From an uncultured bacterium (GTDB taxonomy: Bacteria > Actinomycetota > Actinomycetes > S36-B12), in contig CAIVQM010000419.1 of the NCBI GenBank assembly GCA_903908025.1, positions 1 through 13,719 on the forward strand: a stretch of DNA of 13,719 nucleotides, read 5' to 3'. Position 1 is the first letter of the stretch. Each line of letters begins with the position of its first letter. Under the pieces are notes generated by a model. It saw nothing but the letters and a program-made list of their open reading frames with translations, did no database searches and had not been told where the DNA came from. This document shows positions 1 to 6,233 of this stretch, in pieces. Both the position numbers and the translations under genes were made by a program.

Positions 1-2
1 CG

Positions 3-584
3 GATCCCGTGCTCCGCCTCGCCGCACTGCTGCACGACATCGGCAAGCCGCGCACCCGCCGATTCGAGTCAGACGGTCGCGTGTCGTTCCACCACCACGA
101 GGTCGTGGGCGGTCGCATGACCCGCAAGCGGATGCAGGCGCTGCGTTTCTCCAACGAGGAGATCGACGAGGTCGCCGCACTGGTCGAACTGCACCTGCGG
201 TTCCACGGCTACGGCACCGGCGAGTGGACCGACTCCGCGGTCCGGCGCTATGTCCGCGATGCCGGGCCGCTGCTGAACCGCCTGCACAAGCTGACGCGCG
301 CCGACTCGACCACGCGAAACCGGCGTCGAGCGCTCGCGCTGCAGAAGTCATACGACTCGCTGGAGAAGCGGATCGGTGAGCTCAATCAGCAGGAGGAGCT
401 CGCGTCGATCCGACCCGATCTCGATGGTCGCGCGATCATGCAACTGCTGGATATTCCACCAGGCCCGGTCGTCGGAGAGGCGTACCAGTTCCTGCTCGAT
501 CTGCGCCTGGATCTCGGCCCGATGGACCTTGGGTCGGCCGAGGAAGCGCTGCGGGCATGGTGGGCGGCACGGCCCACGTCGTAA
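3..584 (+). CDS. cca: CCA tRNA nucleotidyltransferase, C-terminal part (5' end outside window)
   Basis: This enzyme adds or repairs the 3' CCA end of tRNAs in the cytoplasm, using CTP and ATP. Only the last 193 codons are present. The reading frame is open to the left edge, so the GTG at position 9 is not the real start, and the N-terminal polymerase head is missing. What is visible is the HD domain, with LLHDIGKP at about partial residues 9-16 and the HHH triplet further on, followed by a helical tail with ADSTTRNRRRA, RPDLDGRAIM and GPVVGEAYQFLLDLRLD, segments I recognise from the actinobacterial CCA enzymes (mycobacterial PcnA). The HD domain of this family is a metal-dependent phosphohydrolase module. 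The stop TAA lies within a TAACGT hexamer that may be the -10 element of the next gene, ten bases before its ATG. Identification is firm; only the missing part is unknown. Confidence 0.95.
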   Translation, partial: DPVLRLAALLHDIGKPRTRRFESDGRVSFHHHEVVGGRMTRKRMQALRFSNEEIDEVAALVELHLRFHGYGTGEWTDSAVRRYVRDAGPLLNRLHKLTRADSTTRNRRRALALQKSYDSLEKRIGELNQQEELASIRPDLDGRAIMQLLDIPPGPVVGEAYQFLLDLRLDLGPMDLGSAEEALRAWWAARPTS

Positions 585-587
585 CGT
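582..587 (+). promoter_or_regulatory. Putative -10 element of the DUF2252 gene (leaderless start)
   Basis: TAACGT fits the actinobacterial TANNNT -10 consensus and ends six bases before the ATG at 594. That distance would put the transcription start at or next to the start codon. There is no good Shine-Dalgarno sequence (TTGGGAC precedes the ATG). The hexamer contains the stop codon of cca. I saw no convincing -35 box. This is inference from spacing only. Confidence 0.4.
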
Positions 588-593
588 TGGGAC

Positions 594-2138
594 ATGACTC
601 GTGACCCCAAGGCGAAGCTGAGCCTGCATACGCGAACCCGAACAACCGACGTTGCTGAGCGTCAGGATGCCGGCAAGGCGGCCCGCCAGCGCAGGTCCCG
701 CACCAGCCTGGCGTCCTTCACGCCAGCAGCGGATCGCCCCGATCCGATTGCCCTGCTTGCGTCGCAGGAGACGGCGCGTGTCCAGGCGCTGCTGCCGCTG
801 CGTCACAGCCGAATGGCCGTCAGTCCCTTCACGTTCTACCGCGGCGCTGCCGCGGTCATGGCGACTGACCTTGCCTCGATGCCCAACTCCGGACTGGTCA
901 CACAACTCTGCGGTGACGCCCATCTCTCCAACTTCGGCATGTTCGCCGCGCCGGACCGCAACGTCGTGTTCGACATCAACGACTTCGACGAGACAAATCC
1001 CGGCCCGTTCGAGTGGGATGTCATGCGCCTGTCAGCGTCCTTCGTTCTTGCCGGGCGCGACGTCAAGCTCTCCTCACCTGCGATCGCGAACGCGGCGGCG
1101 GCCGTTGGCTCCGCCTACCGCACCCAGATGGCGAAGTACGCAGAGATGGCCGACATCGATATCTGGTACGACCGGGTCAGCGTCGAGGTGCTCCAGCAGT
1201 GGATGAGCCAGGACGGCAACACGAATGCTGGCAAGCGAATCGTGAAGGCGACTGCCAAGGCGAAGAGCCGTGACATGTGGTCGGCGATCTCGAAGATGAC
1301 CGAGCTGGTCGACGGCCAACGACGGTTCGTCAGCGCTCCTCCGCTGCTGATGCGTGTTCCGCTTGACGGTGAGGTGCATGCGATCCTCACCGGGTTGGTC
1401 GACCAGTATCAGTCGACGGTTCCGCCCGACCGCGCGCAACTGCTGCGTCGCTATCACTTGATCGACTTCGCCCACAAGGTCGTGGGTGTTGGCAGCGTCG
1501 GCCTGCTGGCCTTCGTCCTCCTGCTGGAAGGCCGCGATCCCGACGACCTCCTGGTTCTCCAGGTCAAGCAGGCGGTGCCGAGTGTCCTCGAGCCGTTCAC
1601 GGAGCAGTCGGTGTACGAGGAGTACGGGGAGCGGGTGGTCGTTGGGCAGCAGATCATGCAGGCCGCGTCCGACGCGTTCCTCGGCTGGGTGCGCGGCCCC
1701 CGCGGGAAGGACTACTACATCCGGCAGTTGCGCGACATGAAGTACTCGATGGACCCGTCGACCTTCACCGAATCGTCGCTCCTGGCCTACGCCGCGGCGT
1801 GCGGCCGCGCCCTGGCACGTGCGCACGCTCGGGCCGGTGACTCGGTCGCGATCGCGGCCTATCTCGGGGTGAGCACCAAGTTCGACAATGCGATCCGCGA
1901 CTTCTCCCTGGCGTACGCGGATCAGGTCACCGACGACTACGCGAAGTACCAGGCCGCCGTGGCGGACGGCCGAGTGGTCCTCGCCGCTCCGGGGGAGGGC
2001 GAGAACTACACGCTCGTCGCTTCGCCCACGGAGGGAGTCTCGGTGCGACTCGCGTTCCCCGATCAGCCGTCGACCTCTACTACCTCGACGACCTCGACGA
2101 CCTCTACGACCTCGACACCGGGACCAGCGAGCAGCTGA
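594..2138 (+). CDS. DUF2252 family protein, kinase-like
   Basis: The 514-residue protein belongs to the DUF2252 family (COG4320), which has no established function that I know of. Residues 107-115 read GDAHLSNFG and 126-133 FDINDFDE. These resemble the catalytic loop (HGDxHxxN) and metal-binding Asp motif of aminoglycoside/choline-kinase-like enzymes, and EWDVMRLSASF (140-150) resembles the helix that follows in those kinases. A glycine-rich stretch GVGSVG (298-303) and VLQVKQA (321-327, Lys325) resemble a P-loop and the beta-3 lysine, yet lie after the catalytic motifs. A small-molecule or protein kinase activity is inferred, with no evidence for a substrate. There is no signal peptide. The last 22 residues form a Thr/Ser tail made by a 9-bp DNA repeat and overlap the convergent gene by 76 bp. 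ATG 594 is chosen because it follows cca by nine bases and no earlier in-frame start looks better. Confidence 0.88.
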   Translation: MTRDPKAKLSLHTRTRTTDVAERQDAGKAARQRRSRTSLASFTPAADRPDPIALLASQETARVQALLPLRHSRMAVSPFTFYRGAAAVMATDLASMPNSGLVTQLCGDAHLSNFGMFAAPDRNVVFDINDFDETNPGPFEWDVMRLSASFVLAGRDVKLSSPAIANAAAAVGSAYRTQMAKYAEMADIDIWYDRVSVEVLQQWMSQDGNTNAGKRIVKATAKAKSRDMWSAISKMTELVDGQRRFVSAPPLLMRVPLDGEVHAILTGLVDQYQSTVPPDRAQLLRRYHLIDFAHKVVGVGSVGLLAFVLLLEGRDPDDLLVLQVKQAVPSVLEPFTEQSVYEEYGERVVVGQQIMQAASDAFLGWVRGPRGKDYYIRQLRDMKYSMDPSTFTESSLLAYAAACGRALARAHARAGDSVAIAAYLGVSTKFDNAIRDFSLAYADQVTDDYAKYQAAVADGRVVLAAPGEGENYTLVASPTEGVSVRLAFPDQPSTSTTSTTSTTSTTSTPGPASS

Positions 2139-3301
2139 GCCAGCGTCACGAGTCCGGCGACCAGGGCGGTGACCCACAGCACGCTGGAGACGGACATCAC
2201 GTCCGAGCCGAGCACGATCGCCACGCCCACGATGTAGATGAGCCAGCGCGCGTAGTCCAACTTGTCGGCGGGGATCGGGCCGGGGCGCCCGCTGGACATG
2301 CGGCCACTGAGCTGGCCGAGCCCGGTCGTCACCTGTCCGCGTGCCGCTCGTGCAAGGCGAGTACGACCGCCGAACCAGCCGCCGATGATCACGACGATGC
2401 CGAGCGTGACGATGGCCTGCGTGCCGGCGATCAGGTATTCGAGCAGCGTCGCCCAGAAGACCCCTGCGGCCGGACCCCAGGGGGTGCCAGCGAGCTCGTT
2501 GACGAAAGCGGTCTCGCCGACGCCGAGGCCGACGAGGATCACCAGTCCGGAGACCAGCAGGACGATGCCGGAGGCCACGACGGTACGTGCGCGGCGGCGA
2601 GCGAAACCGATGGCCAGGCCGAACATGATCGCCACGATCAGCGGGAGCCACTGCAGGATCGGGGCACTGAGCTGGTAGACGGTCTGGACCTGAGCCAGGC
2701 CAGGGGTGTTCGCGAGGACGATCAGGCTGTCGGACTCCGGGATCGTGATGTTGGCGGCTGCGGTTATGCCGCTGTCGACGAGCTTCTGCTGGATCGCCTG
2801 CAGGGCAACGGAGGTGTCGAGGACGAGGTTGTCGCCATCGAGGCGGACGACGCCGCCGTTCTTGCCCTCGAGGACGAGGACCACGCCCTTCTGTGCGGCG
2901 GTGTTCAGTTGGATCCACACGGTCGCGAACTGGTCGGATGCGACGAACTTGGTGACGAGCTCGCCGATGAGGCTGTTGATACCGGCGGCGATCGGGGCAG
3001 CAAGCTGATCGGTGAAGCCGGCATCCGGGAACAGGTTGCCGAGCAGGCCCTCTACCTGGGTCGTCGTGTCGACCTTGGAGACGACGGCATCGGTGACCGC
3101 CGTGGCGAGGGCTGCCTGGACCTCCGGCTGCTCGATCAGCGGGCCGACCGTCTGGATGTAGCGCTCGCTGTCGATGACCGTGCGATGCCCCCAGTGCCCG
3201 ACGAGGGCTGGGACGAGCAGCACGGTGGCAAGAATGAAGATCAGGAGCGAGGCGATCGACCGTGCTCCCCAGCGCTTCTCCGTCGCGACCTGATCACTCA
3301 T
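2063..3301 (-). CDS. Uncharacterised membrane protein with large extracytoplasmic domain
   Basis: I do not recognise a named family with certainty. The 412-residue protein has one membrane segment at about 15-36, a soluble region at about 38-210 probably outside the membrane, then hydrophobic segments at about 212-234, 241-262, 279-309 and 350-392. The start of the soluble part, DSERYIQTVGPLIEQPEVQ (44-62), resembles a motif I associate with a group of actinobacterial membrane proteins of unknown role. The C-terminus (396-410) is a Val-Val-Glu repeat coded by the 9-bp DNA repeat, probably cytoplasmic and of doubtful function. The frame is open to 3490, but the ATG at 3301 is preferred: it directly precedes the membrane helix, has GAAAGGC six bases upstream, and lies 28 bases after the MFS stop. 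It is probably cotranscribed with the MFS gene and tnaA. Confidence 0.82.
   Translation of the reverse strand: MSDQVATEKRWGARSIASLLIFILATVLLVPALVGHWGHRTVIDSERYIQTVGPLIEQPEVQAALATAVTDAVVSKVDTTTQVEGLLGNLFPDAGFTDQLAAPIAAGINSLIGELVTKFVASDQFATVWIQLNTAAQKGVVLVLEGKNGGVVRLDGDNLVLDTSVALQAIQQKLVDSGITAAANITIPESDSLIVLANTPGLAQVQTVYQLSAPILQWLPLIVAIMFGLAIGFARRRARTVVASGIVLLVSGLVILVGLGVGETAFVNELAGTPWGPAAGVFWATLLEYLIAGTQAIVTLGIVVIIGGWFGGRTRLARAARGQVTTGLGQLSGRMSSGRPGPIPADKLDYARWLIYIVGVAIVLGSDVMSVSSVLWVTALVAGLVTLAQLLAGPGVEVVEVVEVVEVVEVDG
2071..2115. repeat. Five 9-bp tandem repeats inside two convergent genes
   Basis: The unit CGACCTCGA / CGACCTCTA (the second copy begins CTA) is repeated five times without spacers. 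Because the unit is a multiple of three, it stays in frame on both strands. On the plus strand it gives Thr-Thr-Ser units at the end of the DUF2252 protein, and on the minus strand Val-Val-Glu units at the end of the membrane protein. A change in copy number would lengthen or shorten both tails together without a frameshift. Confidence 0.9.
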
Positions 3302-3329
3302 GTTCGTGCCTTTCGTCGTGGTTCCGCCC

Positions 3330-4619
3330 TTAGGCAGTGCTGCGGACTCTACGGGGGCCGTGTCGGTGATACCAGAGGGCCGTCCCGACCAGCAGCAAAC
3401 CGGAAGCCGCGTAGACGAATGGGGCCTGTCCGGTCGTCGGAGAGGCCAGTGCCATGAGGGTGATTCCACCCACGAGGCAGACGTTGACAATCATGTCGAA
3501 AAGGGCGAAGACCCGACCGAGGTGGTCGTCCGGAATGAAGCGCTGGACGAGGGTGTCCGAGCAGACCTTCACCGACTGACCGGTGAAGCCAATGCTCAGC
3601 GAGCCGGCCAGGAGCAGTGGGAACGACGGGACCATGGCACCGACGATGACGAGCGGAATCCCGACGACGCCGCCCTGGGCGAGGGCGAACACCGACCAGT
3701 TGACCGACCCCCAACGGCGACTTGCCCCGGGCGTCAGGATTGCTCCGATGAGCGCACCGAGGGCTGCGGCTCCGGTGAGCAGGGCGAACTCGTTCAGGGC
3801 GCTGTCGGCAGCGACGACGGCGTTGAAGGTGTAGCGGACGAGCAGCAGGCCACCCGCCGTGAGCACCCCGAAGACGATCCGGTGCGCACCGACGACCGCG
3901 ATCGCCCGCCCGGCCTGGGCATGCAGCCGCAGCTCGCTGATGCCCTCGACCAATCCCACGGCGACGCCACGCATCGTGTCGGCTGGTCGCGTGCCGTCGG
4001 GTCCGAGCCGGTCTACAGCAATCAGCAGCGCAATGCCGGCGGAGCCGAGATAGGCGACGAGGGCACAGACGAGCACGATCGCGCTGCCGTGATCGCCGCC
4101 CCCGACGGCTGCGCGCAGAGCAACCCCACCGAGGGCACCGATCGCGGACATGATCGTGCCGGAGGTGGGCGTCAGGGCATTGGCGGTGACGAGGTCGCGA
4201 CCCTCCACGACGTGCGGCAGGGATGCGCTCAGGCCGGCCAGCACGAAACGTCCGACCCCGAGCACGACGAGCACGCTCAACCCCAGCGGGATGCCGTCGT
4301 TGCCGGAGAGGACGAGGGCGATGACCGGGATCGTCAGCAGCGCCTTGAGCAGATTCGCTCGGACGAGGATGTTGCGGCGTCGCCATCGGTCGAGGAAGAC
4401 GCCGGCGAAGGGCCCGATGACTGAATACGGGAGCAGCAGGATCGCGAAGGCCGTGGCGACCTTGATGGCATCGGGCTCGCGTTCGGGGGAGAAGAGCACG
4501 AACGTCGCGAGGGCCGCCTGCAGTAGTCCGTCGCCGAACTGAGCAACGAGCCGCACGCCGTAGAGCCGTCGAAAGTCAGGTCCGGCGAGCACCTCTCGCA
4601 GGGCGGGGAGGGCGACCAC
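3330..4619 (-). CDS. MFS transporter
   Basis: This is a 429-residue integral membrane protein of the major facilitator superfamily, hydrophobic throughout, with about 10 to 12 helices. The loop after the second helix carries GPFAGVFLDRWRRRN (69-83), a good match to MFS motif A. The N-terminus (DFRRLYGVRLVAQFGDGLLQAALATF, in two parts at 15-40) resembles the drug-exporter-like, EntS-type branch of the superfamily more than amino-acid permeases of the TnaB/Mtr type, which belong to another superfamily. The substrate cannot be read from sequence. Position 22 bases after tnaA suggests a link with tryptophan, indole or another product of that enzyme, but this is only context. The start is GTG 4619. 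No clear Shine-Dalgarno is seen, but TAGCGT ends seven bases upstream, so the gene may also have its own leaderless promoter. Confidence 0.9.
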   Translation of the reverse strand: MVALPALREVLAGPDFRRLYGVRLVAQFGDGLLQAALATFVLFSPEREPDAIKVATAFAILLLPYSVIGPFAGVFLDRWRRRNILVRANLLKALLTIPVIALVLSGNDGIPLGLSVLVVLGVGRFVLAGLSASLPHVVEGRDLVTANALTPTSGTIMSAIGALGGVALRAAVGGGDHGSAIVLVCALVAYLGSAGIALLIAVDRLGPDGTRPADTMRGVAVGLVEGISELRLHAQAGRAIAVVGAHRIVFGVLTAGGLLLVRYTFNAVVAADSALNEFALLTGAAALGALIGAILTPGASRRWGSVNWSVFALAQGGVVGIPLVIVGAMVPSFPLLLAGSLSIGFTGQSVKVCSDTLVQRFIPDDHLGRVFALFDMIVNVCLVGGITLMALASPTTGQAPFVYAASGLLLVGTALWYHRHGPRRVRSTA

Positions 4620-4626
4620 TCCGGTG

Positions 4627-4632
4627 ACGCTA
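4627..4632 (-). promoter_or_regulatory. Putative -10 element before the MFS gene
   Basis: On the minus strand TAGCGT ends seven bases before the GTG start. It is part of TAGCGTCAC (plus positions 4624-4632), the same nine bases that precede the tnaA start. It lies in the 22-base gap after tnaA, so it could be a second, internal start of transcription for the MFS and membrane-protein genes. The assignment rests on consensus and spacing alone. Confidence 0.35.
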
Positions 4633-4641
4633 CCTGTGCAG

Positions 4642-6015
4642 TCAGATGGGTTCGAACTCGGCAGTGAAGTGGCGCAGTGCCGGCGGCTCGAGGGTCATTC
4701 GGTAGCCGCCCAGTTCGGAGGACGTATCCGCGACCCGCTGGCACACCTCGATGACGTAGTCGATGTGGCTCTGCGTGTAGGTGCGACGGGGAATCGCAAG
4801 CCGCACGAGGTCCATCGACGCGGCCTGTTCCGTGCCGTCGGGCTGGCGACCGAACATGACGGTGCCGATCTCGCAACCGCGCACGCCGCCCGCGAGATAC
4901 AAGGCGATCGCGAGGGACTGACCGGGGTACTGCAGGGGCGGGATGTGCGGCAGCATCGCACGCGCGTCGATGTAGACGGCGTGGCCGCCGGGCGGCTGGA
5001 CGACGGGGATGCCGCTCGCGTGCAGCGAGTCGGCCAAGTAGGCGGTTGAGCGGATCCGATATCGCAGGTAGTCATGCGAGACGGCCTCATGCAGGCCGAC
5101 CGCGAGTGCCTCGAGATCACGCCCGGCCAGGCCGCCATAGGTGGGGAAGCCCTCGGTCAGGACGAGCATCGTGCGCGCCTTCGCTGCGAGCGCGTCATCG
5201 TTCATGGCCAGCCAGCCACCGATGTTCCCCAGCGGGTCCTTCTTCGCACTCATCGTCATTCCGTCGGCGAGGGAGGCCATCTCCCGGACGATGTCTGCCA
5301 CATCGCGATCCTCATTGCCGGCCTCACGCTCACGGATGAACCACGCGTTCTCGGCGAAGCGGCAGGCATCGAGGAAGAGCGGGATGTCGTAGCGCAGCGA
5401 GATCTCCCGGATCTCACGCATGTTCTGCAGCGATACCGGCTGCCCACCGCCGGAGTTGTTCGTGACGGTCAGCATGATCACCGGGATGTTCTCGCGCCCG
5501 TGCTCCTCGATGTAGGCGACGAGCTTCACCGGATCGAGATTGCCCTTGAAGGGGTGCCGTGACTGTGGGTCGCGACCCTCGTCGATCACCAGGTCGGTGG
5601 CGACAGCTCCGCTGAACTCGATGTTGGCGCGTGTCGTATCGAAATGGGTGTTGTTCGGGATGAACGTCCCTGGACCGCCGATGAGAGAGAAGAGGATCTT
5701 CTCTGCGGCGCGGCCCTGGTGTGTCGGGATGACGTGCGTGAACGGGAACAGCTCTTGGACGGCATCACGAAACAGTTCCCAGGACGGTGACCCGGCGTAG
5801 GACTCGTCGCCGTGCTGGATGGCGGCCCACTGGTCGCGGCTCATCGCCCCGGTGCCCGAATCGGTGAGCAGGTCGATCATCACGTCGCGTGATCGGAGTG
5901 AGAAGAGGTTGAAGTGGGCGGTGGCCAGGGCATCGCGCCGCTCGTCCTCGGTGGTCAGCCGCAGGGGCTCGACGGAGTGGATGCGGAAGGGTTCGAAGAT
6001 CGTCCGGTATTCCAT
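4642..6015 (-). CDS. tnaA: Tryptophanase (tryptophan indole-lyase)
   Basis: This PLP-dependent beta-eliminating lyase converts L-tryptophan to indole, pyruvate and ammonia in the cytoplasm. The 457-residue protein aligns end to end with E. coli TnaA and with tyrosine phenol-lyase (TPL). The PLP lysine is Lys259 in MSAKKD (255-260); Asp216 and Arg219 in DACRF are the usual cofactor and substrate residues. Three positions that separate the two activities all match tryptophanase: Asp126 in FDTT (Thr124 in TPL), Ile383 in CEIG (Arg381 in TPL) and His449 in RHFTA (Phe448 in TPL). Related lyases on other aromatic substrates cannot be excluded. The ATG at 6015 aligns with family N-termini (EPFRI follows). 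It lacks a Shine-Dalgarno but has TAGCGT six bases upstream. I saw no TnaC-like leader peptide. An MFS gene and a membrane-protein gene follow closely. Confidence 0.92.
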   Translation of the reverse strand: MEYRTIFEPFRIHSVEPLRLTTEDERRDALATAHFNLFSLRSRDVMIDLLTDSGTGAMSRDQWAAIQHGDESYAGSPSWELFRDAVQELFPFTHVIPTHQGRAAEKILFSLIGGPGTFIPNNTHFDTTRANIEFSGAVATDLVIDEGRDPQSRHPFKGNLDPVKLVAYIEEHGRENIPVIMLTVTNNSGGGQPVSLQNMREIREISLRYDIPLFLDACRFAENAWFIREREAGNEDRDVADIVREMASLADGMTMSAKKDPLGNIGGWLAMNDDALAAKARTMLVLTEGFPTYGGLAGRDLEALAVGLHEAVSHDYLRYRIRSTAYLADSLHASGIPVVQPPGGHAVYIDARAMLPHIPPLQYPGQSLAIALYLAGGVRGCEIGTVMFGRQPDGTEQAASMDLVRLAIPRRTYTQSHIDYVIEVCQRVADTSSELGGYRMTLEPPALRHFTAEFEPI

Positions 6016-6021
6016 GCCGTG

Positions 6022-6027
6022 ACGCTA
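6022..6027 (-). promoter_or_regulatory. Putative -10 element of tnaA (leaderless start)
   Basis: TAGCGT on the minus strand ends six bases before the tnaA ATG. That is the usual distance for leaderless actinobacterial transcripts, and no Shine-Dalgarno sequence is present. The first 21-bp tandem repeat begins 17 bases further upstream, so the repeat array would cover the -35 region and beyond. This is inferred from consensus and distance. Confidence 0.4.
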
Positions 6028-6044
6028 TCCGTCAGGAGCCCTTC

Positions 6045-6107
6045 GATGCACCGGGAGAAACCAACGAGGCACCGGGAGAAACCAACGAGGCACCGGGAGA
6101 AATCGGC
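6045..6107. repeat. Three 21-bp tandem repeats upstream of tnaA
   Basis: Three adjacent 21-bp units start at 6045, 6066 and 6087. Each contains GCACCGGGAGAAA. Units 1 and 2 differ at a single base (GATG versus GAGG at the start); unit 3 ends ATCGGC instead of ACCAAC. The core CCGGGAGAAA returns in the inverted repeat just to the right. The array lies immediately upstream of the tnaA start and may be a set of binding sites or part of a repetitive extragenic element. It is too short and spacer-free to be a CRISPR array. Confidence 0.9.
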
Positions 6108-6214
6108 AAAGAAGGCCCCGGACCCCCCGCCCATCACCCGTTTCTCCCGGAGTCCGGGAGAAACGGGTGAGGACGAGGGGCGACGGGGCATTTGTCGCCG
6201 ATTTCTCCCAGTGC
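6090..6214. repeat. Outer inverted repeat enclosing the 17-bp hairpin
   Basis: Positions 6090-6107 (GCACCGGGAGAAATCGGC, the end of the third tandem unit) and 6197-6214 are reverse complements at 17 of 18 bases. In a minus-strand transcript, the sense direction of ino1 and tnaA, the one mismatch becomes a U-G wobble, so all 18 positions can pair. In a plus-strand transcript it is a C-A mismatch. The enclosed 89 bases hold the inner hairpin, giving a nested stem structure in the ino1 3' region. Confidence 0.8.
6134..6170. repeat. Perfect 17-bp inverted repeat with 3-base loop
   Basis: The left arm TCACCCGTTTCTCCCGG (6134-6150) and its exact reverse complement (6154-6170) are separated by AGT. 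Both arms contain the CCGGGAGAAA core of the neighbouring tandem repeats, so this is the same motif placed head to head. In RNA it would form a very stable hairpin. On the minus strand it lies 64 bases after the ino1 stop and might end ino1 transcription or protect its 3' end. No T-run follows it directly on either strand, so it is not a classical intrinsic terminator. Confidence 0.92.
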
Positions 6215-6233
6215 TTCTGTGTCGGTGCTTCTG

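Noticed and set aside
9..584. GTG at 9 as a true start of the first gene
   Set aside because: The frame is open to the edge, and the preserved part starts in the middle of a CCA enzyme whose polymerase domain must lie to the left.
1074..2918. 614-residue minus-strand open frame
   Set aside because: It is very rich in Arg, Pro and His, runs antisense through the well-supported DUF2252 gene and out of frame on the same strand through the membrane-protein gene; it is a GC-bias shadow.
3302..3490. N-terminal extension of the membrane protein to 3490
   Set aside because: The extra 63 residues overlap the end of the MFS gene and have no family-like sequence; ATG 3301 has a ribosome binding site and precedes the membrane helix.
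3300..4424. 374-residue plus-strand open frame
   Set aside because: It is antisense to the MFS gene, hydrophilic with many Asp, Glu, Gly and Arg residues, and shows no family resemblance.
4642..6015. Tyrosine phenol-lyase
   Set aside because: The TPL residues Thr124, Arg381 and Phe448 are replaced by Asp, Ile and His as in tryptophanase.
6045..6170. CRISPR array
   Set aside because: The 21-bp units are directly adjacent without spacers, and there are only three.
6134..6170. Classical intrinsic terminator
   Set aside because: The stem is strong, but no T-run follows it on either strand; it is reported as an inverted repeat instead.
6016..6191. TnaC-like leader peptide before tnaA (minus-strand frame from 6191)
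   Set aside because: The frame repeats Gly-Phe-Ser-Arg-Cys because of the DNA repeats, has no Trp before the tnaA start and no Asp/Pro pattern like TnaC, and no good ribosome binding site was seen.
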